Assembly: GCA_964509425.1 (NCBI GenBank)
Contig: CAZDWZ010000017.1
Span: 1 to 64,000 of the forward strand
Reading direction: 5' to 3'
DNA length: 64,000 nucleotides
Origin: CAZDWZ01 sp964509425
GTDB taxonomy: Bacteria > Bdellovibrionota_C > UBA2361 > SZUA-149 > CAZDWZ01
The notes beneath the pieces were generated by a model, which was not told the origin of the DNA, did no database searches, and saw only the letters and a program-made list of their open reading frames with translations. Shown piece by piece: positions 31,493 to 41,022 of this stretch (position 1 is its first letter; every line of letters starts with the position of its first letter). The translations under genes and the position numbers were made by a program.

Positions 31493-32596
31493 ATGAGAAT
31501 ACAACTCCTTGGAGTGATTCTGTTCTTTAAGATCGCTGCATCATGGGCGGATCAGACGGCGAAAGCTGATACACCCGCTGGTGTCGCGACGGCACGGAGG
31601 GTCTTCAACCGTTCTATCGATACGAAATGCAGTCCACTGACGATGAATGATAACGCCGATGTCCTCGCAGTTTGTTTAGAGGGTGGTGAACCGAAGTTCG
31701 TTGAGATCTTAACATCCGAAGGCGAGGTGATTCGATTCGGCGAGAGATTCTTCGACCCCGCGCGGCCGCGCATGAATGTCACCGACCTCTCGAATGCGCG
31801 CGATGTTCTCGTTGACGGCAGCTCATCGTCGTCCATTCACTGCAAAAACGCGAAAGTCGGCTGCAGCTACCGCATCTCTCCTGACGGAACGGTCAAACAG
31901 TTTCCGGTTTGGGGAAGCAATATGAGCCCGAACGGACGATATGTGTGCGGAGTCGACTCCGAGGACGTTCCGCACGTCTTTGATCTCTGGACTGATAAGG
32001 AGTTATCGCTTCCATCTTTAGAGGGGAAAATTCTCTTCTATCAGTGCGAGGCGGTGAACGATGATGGGGATCAGGTTCGACAAGCCTATAAAGACGGAGA
32101 AATGTTCTGGGCCAAGGTTTCGACGCGGAGCTACGAGCGGATCGAAAATGTAACTCTCCCCGAAGATTCCATGTTCCGCAGCACGAGTTACTTCGCAGGG
32201 CTCAATAGAGGCGGAGACATTCTCATTCAAAAAAACGAGAGCGAACGGGGCTCCGATCGGCCGGTTCGCGATAGCTTGACGCTTTATACCGCAAGTTCTC
32301 CGGGCTGGGAGGCGAAAGGGGTCGCCGAAGATGCCAAATTCGTGCGCGGTGAGTTCCTGAACGACAAACGCGTTGTCATCGGCCGCCGCACGAGGTCTTG
32401 GATGACGGGAACGGAATCAGCGGCAATCTTCGTCTGGTCGCCACGCACAGGGACAAAGCGCCTTTCGGAATATGTCTTTGTCAGCAAAATTCACCCGCCG
32501 AGCATCCGTGCGCTCAACAACAAGAATCAGATTCTTCTTTGCGAAGAGAGCAAAAAGCCGGAGTGCCGAGTTGTTTCGCTTCCGGCAGATTTGTAA
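31493..32596 (+). CDS. Exported protein of unknown function, beta-propeller-like (367 aa)
   Basis: I start at ATG 31493, where a signal peptide begins (MRIQLLGVILFFKIAASW then ADQ). An upstream ATG at 31442 would add 17 residues before the signal. Repeating segments of about 45 residues (NARDVLVDGSSSSSIHC; PDGTVKQFPVWGSNMSPNGR; NNKNQILLCEE) read like blades of a secreted propeller or HAF-type repeat protein. Five or more Cys are spread through it. It begins an accessory stretch of exported proteins. Confidence 0.55.
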   Translation: MRIQLLGVILFFKIAASWADQTAKADTPAGVATARRVFNRSIDTKCSPLTMNDNADVLAVCLEGGEPKFVEILTSEGEVIRFGERFFDPARPRMNVTDLSNARDVLVDGSSSSSIHCKNAKVGCSYRISPDGTVKQFPVWGSNMSPNGRYVCGVDSEDVPHVFDLWTDKELSLPSLEGKILFYQCEAVNDDGDQVRQAYKDGEMFWAKVSTRSYERIENVTLPEDSMFRSTSYFAGLNRGGDILIQKNESERGSDRPVRDSLTLYTASSPGWEAKGVAEDAKFVRGEFLNDKRVVIGRRTRSWMTGTESAAIFVWSPRTGTKRLSEYVFVSKIHPPSIRALNNKNQILLCEESKKPECRVVSLPADL

Positions 32597-32623
32597 GCGA
32601 AGAATAGACCTATGAGGCTCGTC

Positions 32624-33127
32624 ATGATCGGCATTCAAATTCTTCAACCTTCCGACACCTCGGCCTTTCGAGCGCTGCGACTTATCGGTTTGGAGGAATC
32701 TCCCGCGGCATTTGCTCAAACAAAAGAACAGTTCAGCGCGATAAGCATAGCCGACTTGCGCAAATGGATCGGACCCGGCGAACGGCGCTGCGTGGTCGGC
32801 GCGTTTTCCGGAGACCAGCTCGTAGGGCTTGCGGGGCTTCACCCGGAATCTCACCCAGATCGATCTTACGTTGCGACTGTGTGGGGGCTTTATGTTCTCC
32901 CGGAGTATCGTGGCCGGGGCATCTCTCGAAGCTTGATGCAGACACTCATCACCGAGGCGAAAAGAATGCCGGAAGTGAGAATGCTAACGCTTCGCGTCTC
33001 CCCTACTCAATCCATTGCACGGCAGTTGTATTCGTCTCTCGGGTTCTCATTTTCGGAAGAGATGCAAAAGGAGCTCCGTGTCGGAGAGGAAGAAATCGAC
33101 AAGACTCAAATGTATATGGAAATCTGA
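32624..33127 (+). CDS. GNAT family N-acetyltransferase (167 aa)
   Basis: ATG 32624 has GAGG six bases upstream and is preferred to ATG 32612. The GNAT core is clear: VWGLYVLPEYRGRGISRSLM (motif A; R/Q-x-x-G-x-G/A acetyl-CoA loop as YRGRGIS) and then MLTLRVSPTQSIARQLYSSL, with LGFSF as motif B. GNAT enzymes move an acetyl group from acetyl-CoA to amines of small molecules or proteins. Its substrate is not evident. It follows the exported propeller-like gene by 27 bases. Confidence 0.85.
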   Translation: MIGIQILQPSDTSAFRALRLIGLEESPAAFAQTKEQFSAISIADLRKWIGPGERRCVVGAFSGDQLVGLAGLHPESHPDRSYVATVWGLYVLPEYRGRGISRSLMQTLITEAKRMPEVRMLTLRVSPTQSIARQLYSSLGFSFSEEMQKELRVGEEEIDKTQMYMEI

Positions 33128-33232
33128 TTCTCAGACGGCCTTGAGTTCTTCTTCGGACAGACTCTCAAGGGTCTCAAAGGTTCTGAGGTAAGACTGCCCG
33201 CTTGGCGGAAGTATCTCCGGAGCGCCGGAAAA

Positions 33233-33802
33233 TCACTTTGCCCACGCCCTCTCGCCTTCGCGAAACTCCATGTAGCGCTTGCTTGCTATGTTCACGAACC
33301 GAAAGCGAGTCGGGAGACACTCGAGCTCTAGTCTGTGCGCGAAGAACTGCCAAAAGTCTGGCTTCCCAGTGTCTTTTCTGGTGAACAACAATGGCTCATA
33401 GGCCACCTTGATTCCCGACCAGGCTTTTGCTTGCGCCTGCTGTTCCGAATTTTTCTTATCGTAGAACACGGCGTCTAGCCTTTCGCTTCCCGGCGTGAAA
33501 TCGTGCACTTCCTCAAGACGCACGTTCGGCTTCGCGCAGATCGGAACATCACGCTGCTTAAGGAGCTCGCTCGAGAATTCACCCATCGGGCTGTCCGTCC
33601 TTGCCTTTGGCGTCCGGTGTCGCTCTTCCTCCAGGAATGCGTCGATGAGCTCGGCAGTGTAGGTCCCTCGCGGCCGGAGCTCCCCTTCAGGCGCATCGGG
33701 GTTTTCGACTTGAGCGCTCACCAATGTGACGCCAGAAACGGCCCAAAGAATCCCCGGCAGAATCCCAAGAAAGGCGGTAGAATTAAAAAGTCTTCGATTC
33801 AT
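33233..33802 (-). CDS. Exported protein with PTRFRFVN domain (189 aa)
   Basis: The N-terminal signal peptide (MNRRLFNSTAFLGILPGI then LWAVSGVTLVSAQ) is followed by a 50-residue linker. From about residue 85 to the end a domain runs DVPICAKPNVRLEEVH through ELECLPTRFRFVNIA to YMEFREGERAW. The same domain ends the 469-aa exported protein at 36011-37420, with two conserved Cys and the PTRFRFVN motif. I do not recognise the domain. Both genes point leftward and flank the exported Cys-rich gene at 34050, suggesting a small system acting in the periplasm. Confidence 0.6.
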   Translation of the reverse strand: MNRRLFNSTAFLGILPGILWAVSGVTLVSAQVENPDAPEGELRPRGTYTAELIDAFLEEERHRTPKARTDSPMGEFSSELLKQRDVPICAKPNVRLEEVHDFTPGSERLDAVFYDKKNSEQQAQAKAWSGIKVAYEPLLFTRKDTGKPDFWQFFAHRLELECLPTRFRFVNIASKRYMEFREGERAWAK

Positions 33803-34049
33803 AGAGGTTGATTTGCTCGCATTCTGTTATGTCTCGATTTAGACGTAAGGCGTCCCTATTATTCAGGAATACGGCAATTCGCGATTCGGACGATTGCCGG
33901 ACCGCCGCTGCAGGACTCCCGAGGAGGATTTATCAACCGGAAATCCTTAGGTTTCGAGTAACAAAGAATGAGGTAATTCGTATAACCCTATAGTGAGCGG
34001 AGTGCCCGAAAAGGGATAAGTTACAATTATTTAGTAGTTTTCAAGTCTG

Positions 34050-35900
34050 ATGAACCGAACTCTCCCCGCAGCTTTGCTGGTCGCCCTCCTCTTGCCGCTG
34101 TTTGCCGCAACGGTCGCGCTCGCGCAAAACGACAAGGACAGCCGCCTCAAAAATTCAGCGCCGAGAGTCCGGCAGCACGTGAAGCAAATTCTCTCCGAGT
34201 ATAAGGGCCACGAAGGCTACGGCAAACAAGTCGCGAACAAGGCGAACACGGACGGGAAACAAAAACAGTGGAAATGCGGAAACGGAACCTGCCCGGGCGC
34301 CAAAGATCACGATTGGGATCCGAATTCTAATCAGAATTCCGAGCAAGACTATAAAGACGACAGCGAAAAGGTCATGGTCAACGACGATGAAAACCTTCGT
34401 GAGCTGTGGTCATGTTTCGAGCCGGGCCGAATAAAGTATACCCCTCCTCCCGATCCGCTCGATGTGATGTGCGATGCTTGGTGCCCGCCCCCCATCGTCT
34501 GTGAATATGTCTGTCCAGGACCCAGACGTGTTCCGCGGAACCGTCACTCGGTCTACGAGGAATGGCGTCCCTATCACGTGGCCTACATCAACAACTACGG
34601 TATCAACCGCCTGAACCCTTCCGAACAAAGCGCGAAGGGCGATGAATACATGAAGCAGCAGCTCTTGAGCCGGAAGCAAGAGAGCGAGCGAGAAGAAAAG
34701 AATATGCTCGAGCAGAAAGAGGCGATCAAATCGCAGTATGTAAGTCAGATCGACAGTAAGCGGGACACGAAGGGCCAGGGACATGGCGCTGGATTCTTTC
34801 AGTCCTCGGACATGCTTATCGATAAGCTCTATGGACATGGCGCGCGCACACGCTGGTCGTATAAATTTTCAGAAGAACGCCAACCCGAAATCTGTCTCGG
34901 TTGGGCAGAGCGCGACGATTGTATCGCGAATACGGCAGCTCCGAAGAAAAACGAGAAGGATATTCTCAACCTTTGGACCGAGTTCGGCATGCTGGACGTC
35001 GTCTGGAATATGCCTGAGATGACCAAACGGCATTCGCAGCGGGAAAGCGACATGTACGAGGCGACGGCTTATCCCGAGGAGACTATTTCTCAAGCCGGAA
35101 AGAATAAAAAGAAAGCCGAAGATTGGATCAAGAGTAAAAGCCCCGCTGCATGGCGCCGGAAAACCTGGTCGAAGACCTACGACGACTTAAAAGAAGTCGA
35201 GATCGGTCAGAGCAATAATCAGAAGCAAGAAGAGTTCGTGTACTTCACCACCGAGCTCGGACCCCTGACCGGAACCGTAAACGCGACTCTCGGGCTTCCG
35301 GAGCTTTCGGCGGGAGCGACCCTCTCGCGCAGAGTGTTCTACGTGATGGGCTCGAAGGACTTTCTCAAATATCACAATGATAATCCGCAAGAGAAAGGCC
35401 GGATGAATGAATACACGGTGGTGAAGAACAACAAGAGCCGTGAAATCGATAAAATGCAGAGAATCTGGCCACGCCGAGGCAACAAGCCTTCTGAGTGTTT
35501 CCGTTCACAGCGGATTCCAAACATGGTGAACACCACCGAGAACCAATGGGCGAAGCAGAACTTTCCGTATGACCTCATTCATTACGTTGATGAACATTAC
35601 GGCGAGATGACCTACGCCTATTGGAACAAGGTCGTGTATTGCGCCTGCGAGAAGTGCAGTATCCCTACAAAGAGCGGTTGCACCCTCATGGAGCCGCGCA
35701 TGCACCCTGAGGTGCCGGGCGACGAAGGCCGCGGCGACGGAGATCAGCCGTACGGCCAATTTGAGAACCTCGAATGCCGATACCGCGAAGGAAAGTTCCC
35801 CTCCCCTTGGGCGCTCGAACAGCAGTCGTGCGGTGCCGGAGACCGGCCGCCAGGAGAGTCGGTGTACGAAGGGAATCGCGACGGAAATCCGGACGTGTAA
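34050..35900 (+). CDS. Exported Cys-rich protein (616 aa)
   Basis: A signal peptide (MNRTLPAALLVALLLPLF then AATVALAQ) starts it. About 18 Cys occur, many in close pairs (CDAWCPPPIVCEYVCPG; YCACEKCSIPTKSGC), which implies several disulfides in the periplasm. The middle is a charged coiled-coil-like region (about 200-240). The Cys density and large exported form recall TraU-type proteins of F-like conjugation systems, but none of their diagnostic motifs is present, so that is a guess. It is flanked by two leftward genes that share a C-terminal domain. Confidence 0.5.
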   Translation: MNRTLPAALLVALLLPLFAATVALAQNDKDSRLKNSAPRVRQHVKQILSEYKGHEGYGKQVANKANTDGKQKQWKCGNGTCPGAKDHDWDPNSNQNSEQDYKDDSEKVMVNDDENLRELWSCFEPGRIKYTPPPDPLDVMCDAWCPPPIVCEYVCPGPRRVPRNRHSVYEEWRPYHVAYINNYGINRLNPSEQSAKGDEYMKQQLLSRKQESEREEKNMLEQKEAIKSQYVSQIDSKRDTKGQGHGAGFFQSSDMLIDKLYGHGARTRWSYKFSEERQPEICLGWAERDDCIANTAAPKKNEKDILNLWTEFGMLDVVWNMPEMTKRHSQRESDMYEATAYPEETISQAGKNKKKAEDWIKSKSPAAWRRKTWSKTYDDLKEVEIGQSNNQKQEEFVYFTTELGPLTGTVNATLGLPELSAGATLSRRVFYVMGSKDFLKYHNDNPQEKGRMNEYTVVKNNKSREIDKMQRIWPRRGNKPSECFRSQRIPNMVNTTENQWAKQNFPYDLIHYVDEHYGEMTYAYWNKVVYCACEKCSIPTKSGCTLMEPRMHPEVPGDEGRGDGDQPYGQFENLECRYREGKFPSPWALEQQSCGAGDRPPGESVYEGNRDGNPDV

Positions 35901-36010
35901 GGAACCTCGGCCGCCGCAGAAATACTTCTGAGAATACTCTCGGCCCGCCATTCGAGGTCGGCTTTTAAATCGAATTTCTTGAACCGCGGATTGAAGCGGA
36001 TTGAAGAAGA

Positions 36011-37420
36011 TTACTCCCAGCGGAAAGAACCGTCACCTTCCTGCCACGCGGCCGGTCCCTCTTTCGTCTCCATGAACCGATCCCTTCCGACATTCACGAA
36101 CCGAAATCGTGTCGGTGTACAGCGGATTTTCAGAGTCCTCGCAAACGATTGGATTCGGTCGTAGACGTAGAAAGGATTTATGAAAGCCGTCGGGATATAC
36201 GGGACCGCAACGCCGGGCCATCGATCGGCGCGCTCTCGCTGAATTTTATCTTCGGAATCATAATACGTAATATCGATCGCGTTCGAGCCCATGGTGTGAT
36301 GATACACTCGGTCACGTACCACTTTTGATTGCTGGCAAGGCTCGAGGACGTCGTAGGTCCCCGCGCCCGGCGGCAGCGCGGCATCGTCCACGAGGAGCGA
36401 GATGATTCTCGTCTCTTTAGTCCAATCGTTATTTACAACTCCTGGCGTTGCTTTGGGGAGAGCGTTCCCAGACGATCGGACACTGCGGTGAACAACTGCC
36501 GCATCAGGGTCAGCGAGAGCGAACTGGAGCCTCGCCGGCCGCGGCTCCTTCTCGGAGTGTGAGACCGTTGGAGCCAGAAATTTGCCGTTTCCTGGAAAAA
36601 GATTGAGCGGCGCCGAGGTCCCTTCGAAAACATAGTCGTCGCCATGATATCGGACGATCCAAGCCGGCGAATACGAAATCTTCAAGCGATTCAGGATGTC
36701 CGCGCCCGGATGAAGTTCTGAGTTCCGCAGCGAGAGATTCGCTTTTGCCTGAGCGAAGGGGGTCGGTTTGGGGGGCGTCCCGCTCGGTATCGGATTTGCT
36801 TCGGTGCCGATCTCGACATCGAGCAGATGTGCGCCGCTGCCGACGACGACCACAAACCCTATCGGAATGCCGAGAGTGTCTCGAATCTTTTTTAGCTCCG
36901 CGAGCCGGTCTATGAGGTATTTCTCGTTGTCGCCGTTTACAACGAGGTTCAGCACCGCGTGGTCCTTGTACCAATTCTCATACGCCCGGAACCGACTTTC
37001 GTTCGGAAGCTGCGATCGCGGCGGCGCCGACTGCGTTTCGCCTGAATGAATTGCTGCAGTCTTTTTGAGAAGCTCTTCGGCCCTCACTGTTTTTGCTTCG
37101 TCGCTCGCATCAGGCGGAGCTTGGTTCAATTCAGGTCCAAGCATGCGCTTCGCGCGCTCAAGGACATCTTTGATATGAAGGTCCACGTCGCCCTCAGCGC
37201 GTGCCGGCTGAGGCGATGCTCCTGCCGGTTGGAACGGCGGGCTCTTCGGCGGTGTCTGCTGCGCAGGTTGAGCGACAGGTGGTTTCGGCGACGCCTTCTT
37301 TTCGTCCCCAAACGCCCGATATTCGTCGAGGTCATTCTGCGCAAGGCAAACAGCCGGTAGGAGGACCGCTAGTCCGACTATGGCGCTGGAGAACCTGAAT
37401 ATTCGAAGGCGTTTCTTCAC
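36011..37420 (-). CDS. Exported protein with proline-rich linker and PTRFRFVN domain (469 aa)
   Basis: I choose GTG 37420 (GAGG upstream), giving a clean signal peptide (MKKRLRIFRFSSAIVGL then AVLLPAVCLAQ). Earlier ATGs would place it internally. Residues 35-75 are Pro/Lys-rich. Residues 170-300 contain GIPIGFVVVVGSGAHLL and ISYSPAWIVRYHGDDYVFEG, which resemble thioredoxin-like TrbC domains of F-type conjugation, a weak match. The last 110 residues match the 189-aa protein at 33233: IKVxY... then CTPTRFRFVNVGRDRFME. It may work with the Cys-rich protein between them. Function unknown. Confidence 0.55.
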   Translation of the reverse strand: MKKRLRIFRFSSAIVGLAVLLPAVCLAQNDLDEYRAFGDEKKASPKPPVAQPAQQTPPKSPPFQPAGASPQPARAEGDVDLHIKDVLERAKRMLGPELNQAPPDASDEAKTVRAEELLKKTAAIHSGETQSAPPRSQLPNESRFRAYENWYKDHAVLNLVVNGDNEKYLIDRLAELKKIRDTLGIPIGFVVVVGSGAHLLDVEIGTEANPIPSGTPPKPTPFAQAKANLSLRNSELHPGADILNRLKISYSPAWIVRYHGDDYVFEGTSAPLNLFPGNGKFLAPTVSHSEKEPRPARLQFALADPDAAVVHRSVRSSGNALPKATPGVVNNDWTKETRIISLLVDDAALPPGAGTYDVLEPCQQSKVVRDRVYHHTMGSNAIDITYYDSEDKIQRERADRWPGVAVPYIPTAFINPFYVYDRIQSFARTLKIRCTPTRFRFVNVGRDRFMETKEGPAAWQEGDGSFRWE

Positions 37421-37586
37421 TCGGCCTCGGTAATGCTGACTCTCGAAATAAAACAAAGCCGTCTCTGGCGACAGTGGCATATCGTACTTTATATTCCGAT
37501 TGACGAATCCGGTGCATAACCCGATTACAATGTTCGTAGAAACACTCAGGAAAGGCGCGGGCCAGTGCCGCGTCCGGGAAAAAATC

Positions 37587-38705
37587 ATGCCAGCGAGAAT
37601 GAGAAGTCATCTTCCGGTAATTTTGATGATTTTAGGCACTCTTGTGTGCTCGCGGCAGGCAACGGCGGACGATTTCCGAACACCCTCTAATTCAGGCAGT
37701 CAGCGCTCCCGCTTTATTGCAATTGGCGAATCGCTTCAAAATTCCAGCGACCTCCAAAGCTTCGAACAACAAATGATCACGACCCTCATTGAGGAGAACG
37801 GCTATCGTGGCATCATCATGGAGGAGACGGATTCTGCCTTGGAGCCGGTTCGCGAATATTTGACCTCCAATTGTTCAGGTACTTCTAGTGGAGCAATTGA
37901 GGCTTCGTCGATGAAGGATTTTTGGAAGCAGAGCCGGGCGGTACATGAACTTTTTCAATGGCTGTGTGTGTACAACCGAAAGGCTTTGCTTTCCCCAGTT
38001 CTTGTTTACGGGAATGACAGCTTTGAGATTGAATGGGCGACCCGACTGCTCAGTAAAAAAGCAGCGACTGCCGGTGGCTTTGCCAAAACGGGATGTCTCC
38101 TCGACAGCACGGAAGAGTCCGCCGACGGAGATGTTGCCGGTTTGTTTACTGCCTTCATCTCAAATCCGAATCCCCCTGCCGATAAGTCGCCGCTTACCAA
38201 TTGCGTGACGCGGATAAGAAGCGTCATGCAATCTCTCTCGACCGGGAAGGAGCCGGAGAAGGTTCGGGCCGCCCGGACGTTGGTTTTTGCCTACGACCAT
38301 TTACGAAACTACCGCGCCAATATTGTGCAGGCCTATGCCGCGCGTGACCGGATAATGTTCGATAACACCGAGGATCTTTTGCAGAAGCCGCTTGCGCGAA
38401 AGCGGGTAATCTTCTGGGGGCATATTTCTCATTTTCTTCGCGGTCCCGGCGATCCCGACGCGAACAATTTCGGTGTTCAGACTATGGGATACTTTCTCGG
38501 TAAGCGGTATGCAAAAGATTATCAAGTGATGGGTGTGGTCTCCTCGAAGTCCAAAGACAATTGGGGATTTAGCAATGCGACCGTTGACAAATTAGTTGCC
38601 GCACTCGGCCCCCAACAGCGAAAGGTGTTCCAATCAACCGCGCCGGAACTCTCGCCATTTCCCTGGAAGAGTAATCTTGATCTCTTGATGGTTGTGAAGA
38701 ATTAG
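37587..38705 (+). CDS. Erythromycin-esterase-like exported protein, degenerate active site (372 aa)
   Basis: An exported protein begins at ATG 37587 (signal MPARMRSHLPVILMILGTL, cut near ATA). The body has FIAIGESLQNSSDLQSFEQQ, then NGYRGIIMEE, and later VIFWGHISHFLRGPG and MGYFLGKRYAKDY. These match the Ere/YbfO fold, where the first motif is normally GE-x-[ST]-HG and the later one 'W.HN.H'. Here the first His is missing (GESLQNSS), so the usual hydrolase chemistry may be lost or altered. The 5' region overlaps no gene; the 469-aa gene runs the other way. Confidence 0.65.
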   Translation: MPARMRSHLPVILMILGTLVCSRQATADDFRTPSNSGSQRSRFIAIGESLQNSSDLQSFEQQMITTLIEENGYRGIIMEETDSALEPVREYLTSNCSGTSSGAIEASSMKDFWKQSRAVHELFQWLCVYNRKALLSPVLVYGNDSFEIEWATRLLSKKAATAGGFAKTGCLLDSTEESADGDVAGLFTAFISNPNPPADKSPLTNCVTRIRSVMQSLSTGKEPEKVRAARTLVFAYDHLRNYRANIVQAYAARDRIMFDNTEDLLQKPLARKRVIFWGHISHFLRGPGDPDANNFGVQTMGYFLGKRYAKDYQVMGVVSSKSKDNWGFSNATVDKLVAALGPQQRKVFQSTAPELSPFPWKSNLDLLMVVKN

Positions 38706-38788
38706 TGCCGCATGGGCGGATTTCGTTCTCGAGCTACCTGCACTCGGAGACTCCCAAGGCGAGCAGCACAGCCGACAAGGTTAGCGCA

Positions 38789-40117
38789 CTACCCCTCTTG
38801 AACGCGATCGCCCGCAATCTCCGACTCGACGAGCTGCGCGAGAGTCCAGGATTCAATGGGCTTCTCGGGAGCTTCGCGAATTGAAGTTCGGCGGAGAAAC
38901 TCCAGGAAAATCCCCGAAGACTGAGCTTCGTTCGATTCCACTCCGCGCTTGGCGCTCGATTGCCGGTATTCCTCCGCACGAAAGGTGTCGAGGACGTAAC
39001 CGACGGTGAACTTTTCGGGAGAGAGACGGAGCGCTCGAGCATGCGTTTTGTTGTCCGATGCGGTCAGGATATTGGCTTGTGTGAGAATGTCCAAGCAACT
39101 CTTCACCCGAGCCGGGTCAGCGCCTGTCTCGACGGCCAGGTCAGATTCGCTCGGTGGGTTAGTTCCGAGCAAGAAGTTCCTCGTGATGCAGTAGAGAATT
39201 CGAAGCCCGAAAATACCTCCCATCTCTCCGAGATCAGATTTGTATTTTCGAAGCCCTTGGAAGAGGCGGATATTTCCAGCCTGGTAGCTTACTTCGGCTC
39301 CGAAGAGCACGACCGCCCAGGCACAGTAGAGCCAGAAGAGAAAAACCGGGATCGACGTCAAGACTCCGTAGATGGTGCTATAGGTCGTGGAGAAACTGAT
39401 GTATCTCGCGAATCCACGCTTCACGAGCTCGAAAATGACGGCAGCGAGGAGCGCGCCAAACGCGGCGTCGGAGAAACGGACGATGGCTGCCGGCATGCGA
39501 TAGAATAAGAGTGTCAGCGCAAGCCAGGTACACATGACCGGAATGAGGAAGTCGATGAGTCGAATCACGTGTGACTCAACCCAAGGCTCAGCAGAAGCGA
39601 AGGCCCCTACCCTCGCCCACCAATAAAAGGATGCTGCTATCAGTAGCGGTCCAAGAGTTATGACGGCCCAGAAGCTGATGATCTTTCCCGCGATAGTAAG
39701 ATTCGAGGAAGCGCGCCAGACGACGTTCATTGCGCTCTCAATTGTGTTCAAGAGCGCGATCGCCGTGAGGAAGAGGACCGCGATGCTTACCGTGTTCAGC
39801 GCACTCACGTTCTCGTTAAAAAGATTGAGGTAGTCGAAGATCTGCGCGCGTAGATCTTTCATCAAGTCATTTTCCATCGGAGGGAGGACTTGCTGAAGGA
39901 TTCCGGAGAGTGTGCGGGCGAGCTGGTCTTTGTCGATGCGAAACGCATTCAGCATCGAAAACGCGAGTGCGGAGACCGGAACGAGTGCAAAGAGTGTCGT
40001 GTATGCGAGCGATGAGGCGCGGGAAAAGCAGTCATCCCAATAAAAGCGGACGGCGGCAGTTCCGATCACACGGAACAGCCATCGGAATCCATCCAAAATT
40101 CGTCGCAGGTAATTCAT
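38789..40117 (-). CDS. YihY/BrkB family inner-membrane protein (442 aa)
   Basis: The first 280 residues are the YihY/BrkB domain. FSRASSLAYTTLFALVPVSA is the conserved start, followed by about six hydrophobic segments, including AVLFLTAIALLNTIESAMNV and YSTIYGVLTSIPVFLFWLYC. The extra 150-residue C-terminal part has a winged-helix pattern (TGADPARVKSCLDILTQANI) as in some family members. Once called RNase BN, the family is now thought to be membrane proteins of unclear role. It is the last gene of the mdh-suc-ndk-rlmN-mtnP cluster. Confidence 0.85.
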   Translation of the reverse strand: MNYLRRILDGFRWLFRVIGTAAVRFYWDDCFSRASSLAYTTLFALVPVSALAFSMLNAFRIDKDQLARTLSGILQQVLPPMENDLMKDLRAQIFDYLNLFNENVSALNTVSIAVLFLTAIALLNTIESAMNVVWRASSNLTIAGKIISFWAVITLGPLLIAASFYWWARVGAFASAEPWVESHVIRLIDFLIPVMCTWLALTLLFYRMPAAIVRFSDAAFGALLAAVIFELVKRGFARYISFSTTYSTIYGVLTSIPVFLFWLYCAWAVVLFGAEVSYQAGNIRLFQGLRKYKSDLGEMGGIFGLRILYCITRNFLLGTNPPSESDLAVETGADPARVKSCLDILTQANILTASDNKTHARALRLSPEKFTVGYVLDTFRAEEYRQSSAKRGVESNEAQSSGIFLEFLRRTSIREAPEKPIESWTLAQLVESEIAGDRVQEG

Positions 40118-40137
40118 CGTCCAGTATCTATACCGAA

Positions 40138-41022
40138 CTACTTCGCTTCACCGGAAGAGGGAATATACCGGCCTATGATGGGCCGCAGTCGTTCCTTGGT
40201 CTCGGCGGGCACCGTCCGAAGGTCGCTGAGGATTGAAAACTTGAGCGCATCGGCGACAAACGGCGCCGGTTTAAGGAGGGAAAGCCTTGGAATCACCTTC
40301 CGGAGAATCTCTTGGGCGAAGGATACATTTTCGGAAAGTACTCGGAGGATTTCTTCGACATTCACGTCTGAGTTCGGACTCCGCCAGCAATCAAAATCGG
40401 TAACCGTCGACAAAATTGCGTATCCGATCTCAGCTTCCCGGGCGAGCTTCGCCTCGGGGAGCGCCGTCATCCCGATTAGAGACGCACCCCAATCCCGGTA
40501 CAGGTTGCTTTCCGCTCGAGTCGAGAAGGCAGGTCCTTCCATGCACACATAGGTGCCGCCATTCTTGACTTTCGAAGGATTGATGGACTCGGCAGTCTCG
40601 AGAATTGCCTCGCGAAGGACGGGACAAAACGGGTCGGCGAACGGGACGTGAGCTACGAGCCCTTCTCCGAAAAAAGTATTCGGCCGTCCGACTGTCCGGT
40701 CGATAAGCTGGTCCGGCAAGCAGACGACTCCCGGAGAGTAATCCTCCCGGAGGCTGCCCACGGCACTGACGGAGATACACCACGAGACGCCAATTTCCTT
40801 CATCGCGTAAATGTTCGCGCGAGAGTTTACTTCGGACGGCATGAGGCGATGCCCAATTCCGTGACGGGCAAGGAAATAGACTTCGACGTTATCGATGAGT
40901 CCCCGAATTATCGGCGATGAGGGCTCGCCAAAAGGCGTCGTTACTTGAAGCGGCTCGAGAAGCTTTAGGCCCTGAAGGCTATAGAGTCCGGTGCCACCGA
41001 TGATGCCAATTTTTGCGTTCAT
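40138..41022 (-). CDS. mtnP: S-methyl-5'-thioadenosine phosphorylase (294 aa)
   Basis: Typical MTAP/PNP II signatures are present: IGIIGGTGLYSL at the N-terminus (phosphate loop), VSAVGSLREDYSPGVVCLPD, and MEGPAFSTRAESNLYR with SLIGMTALPEAKLAREAEI. The VTDFDCW motif provides the purine-binding Asp typical of MTA-specific enzymes. It splits methylthioadenosine to adenine and methylthioribose-1-phosphate for methionine and polyamine salvage. Its start overlaps the rlmN stop (ATGA), so the two are co-translated. Confidence 0.9.
   Translation of the reverse strand: MNAKIGIIGGTGLYSLQGLKLLEPLQVTTPFGEPSSPIIRGLIDNVEVYFLARHGIGHRLMPSEVNSRANIYAMKEIGVSWCISVSAVGSLREDYSPGVVCLPDQLIDRTVGRPNTFFGEGLVAHVPFADPFCPVLREAILETAESINPSKVKNGGTYVCMEGPAFSTRAESNLYRDWGASLIGMTALPEAKLAREAEIGYAILSTVTDFDCWRSPNSDVNVEEILRVLSENVSFAQEILRKVIPRLSLLKPAPFVADALKFSILSDLRTVPAETKERLRPIIGRYIPSSGEAK

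Noticed and set aside
32484..33144. Idea that the GNAT gene and its neighbours form a toxin-antitoxin pair
   Set aside because: No small antitoxin with a DNA-binding start precedes the acetyltransferase, and the enzyme looks like an ordinary small-molecule or protein GNAT.
33989..34000. CTCACTATAGGG on the minus strand, identical to the core of a T7 RNA polymerase promoter
   Set aside because: The upstream specificity bases do not match and no phage RNA polymerase gene is near; a 12-base chance match in 64 kb is not remarkable enough.
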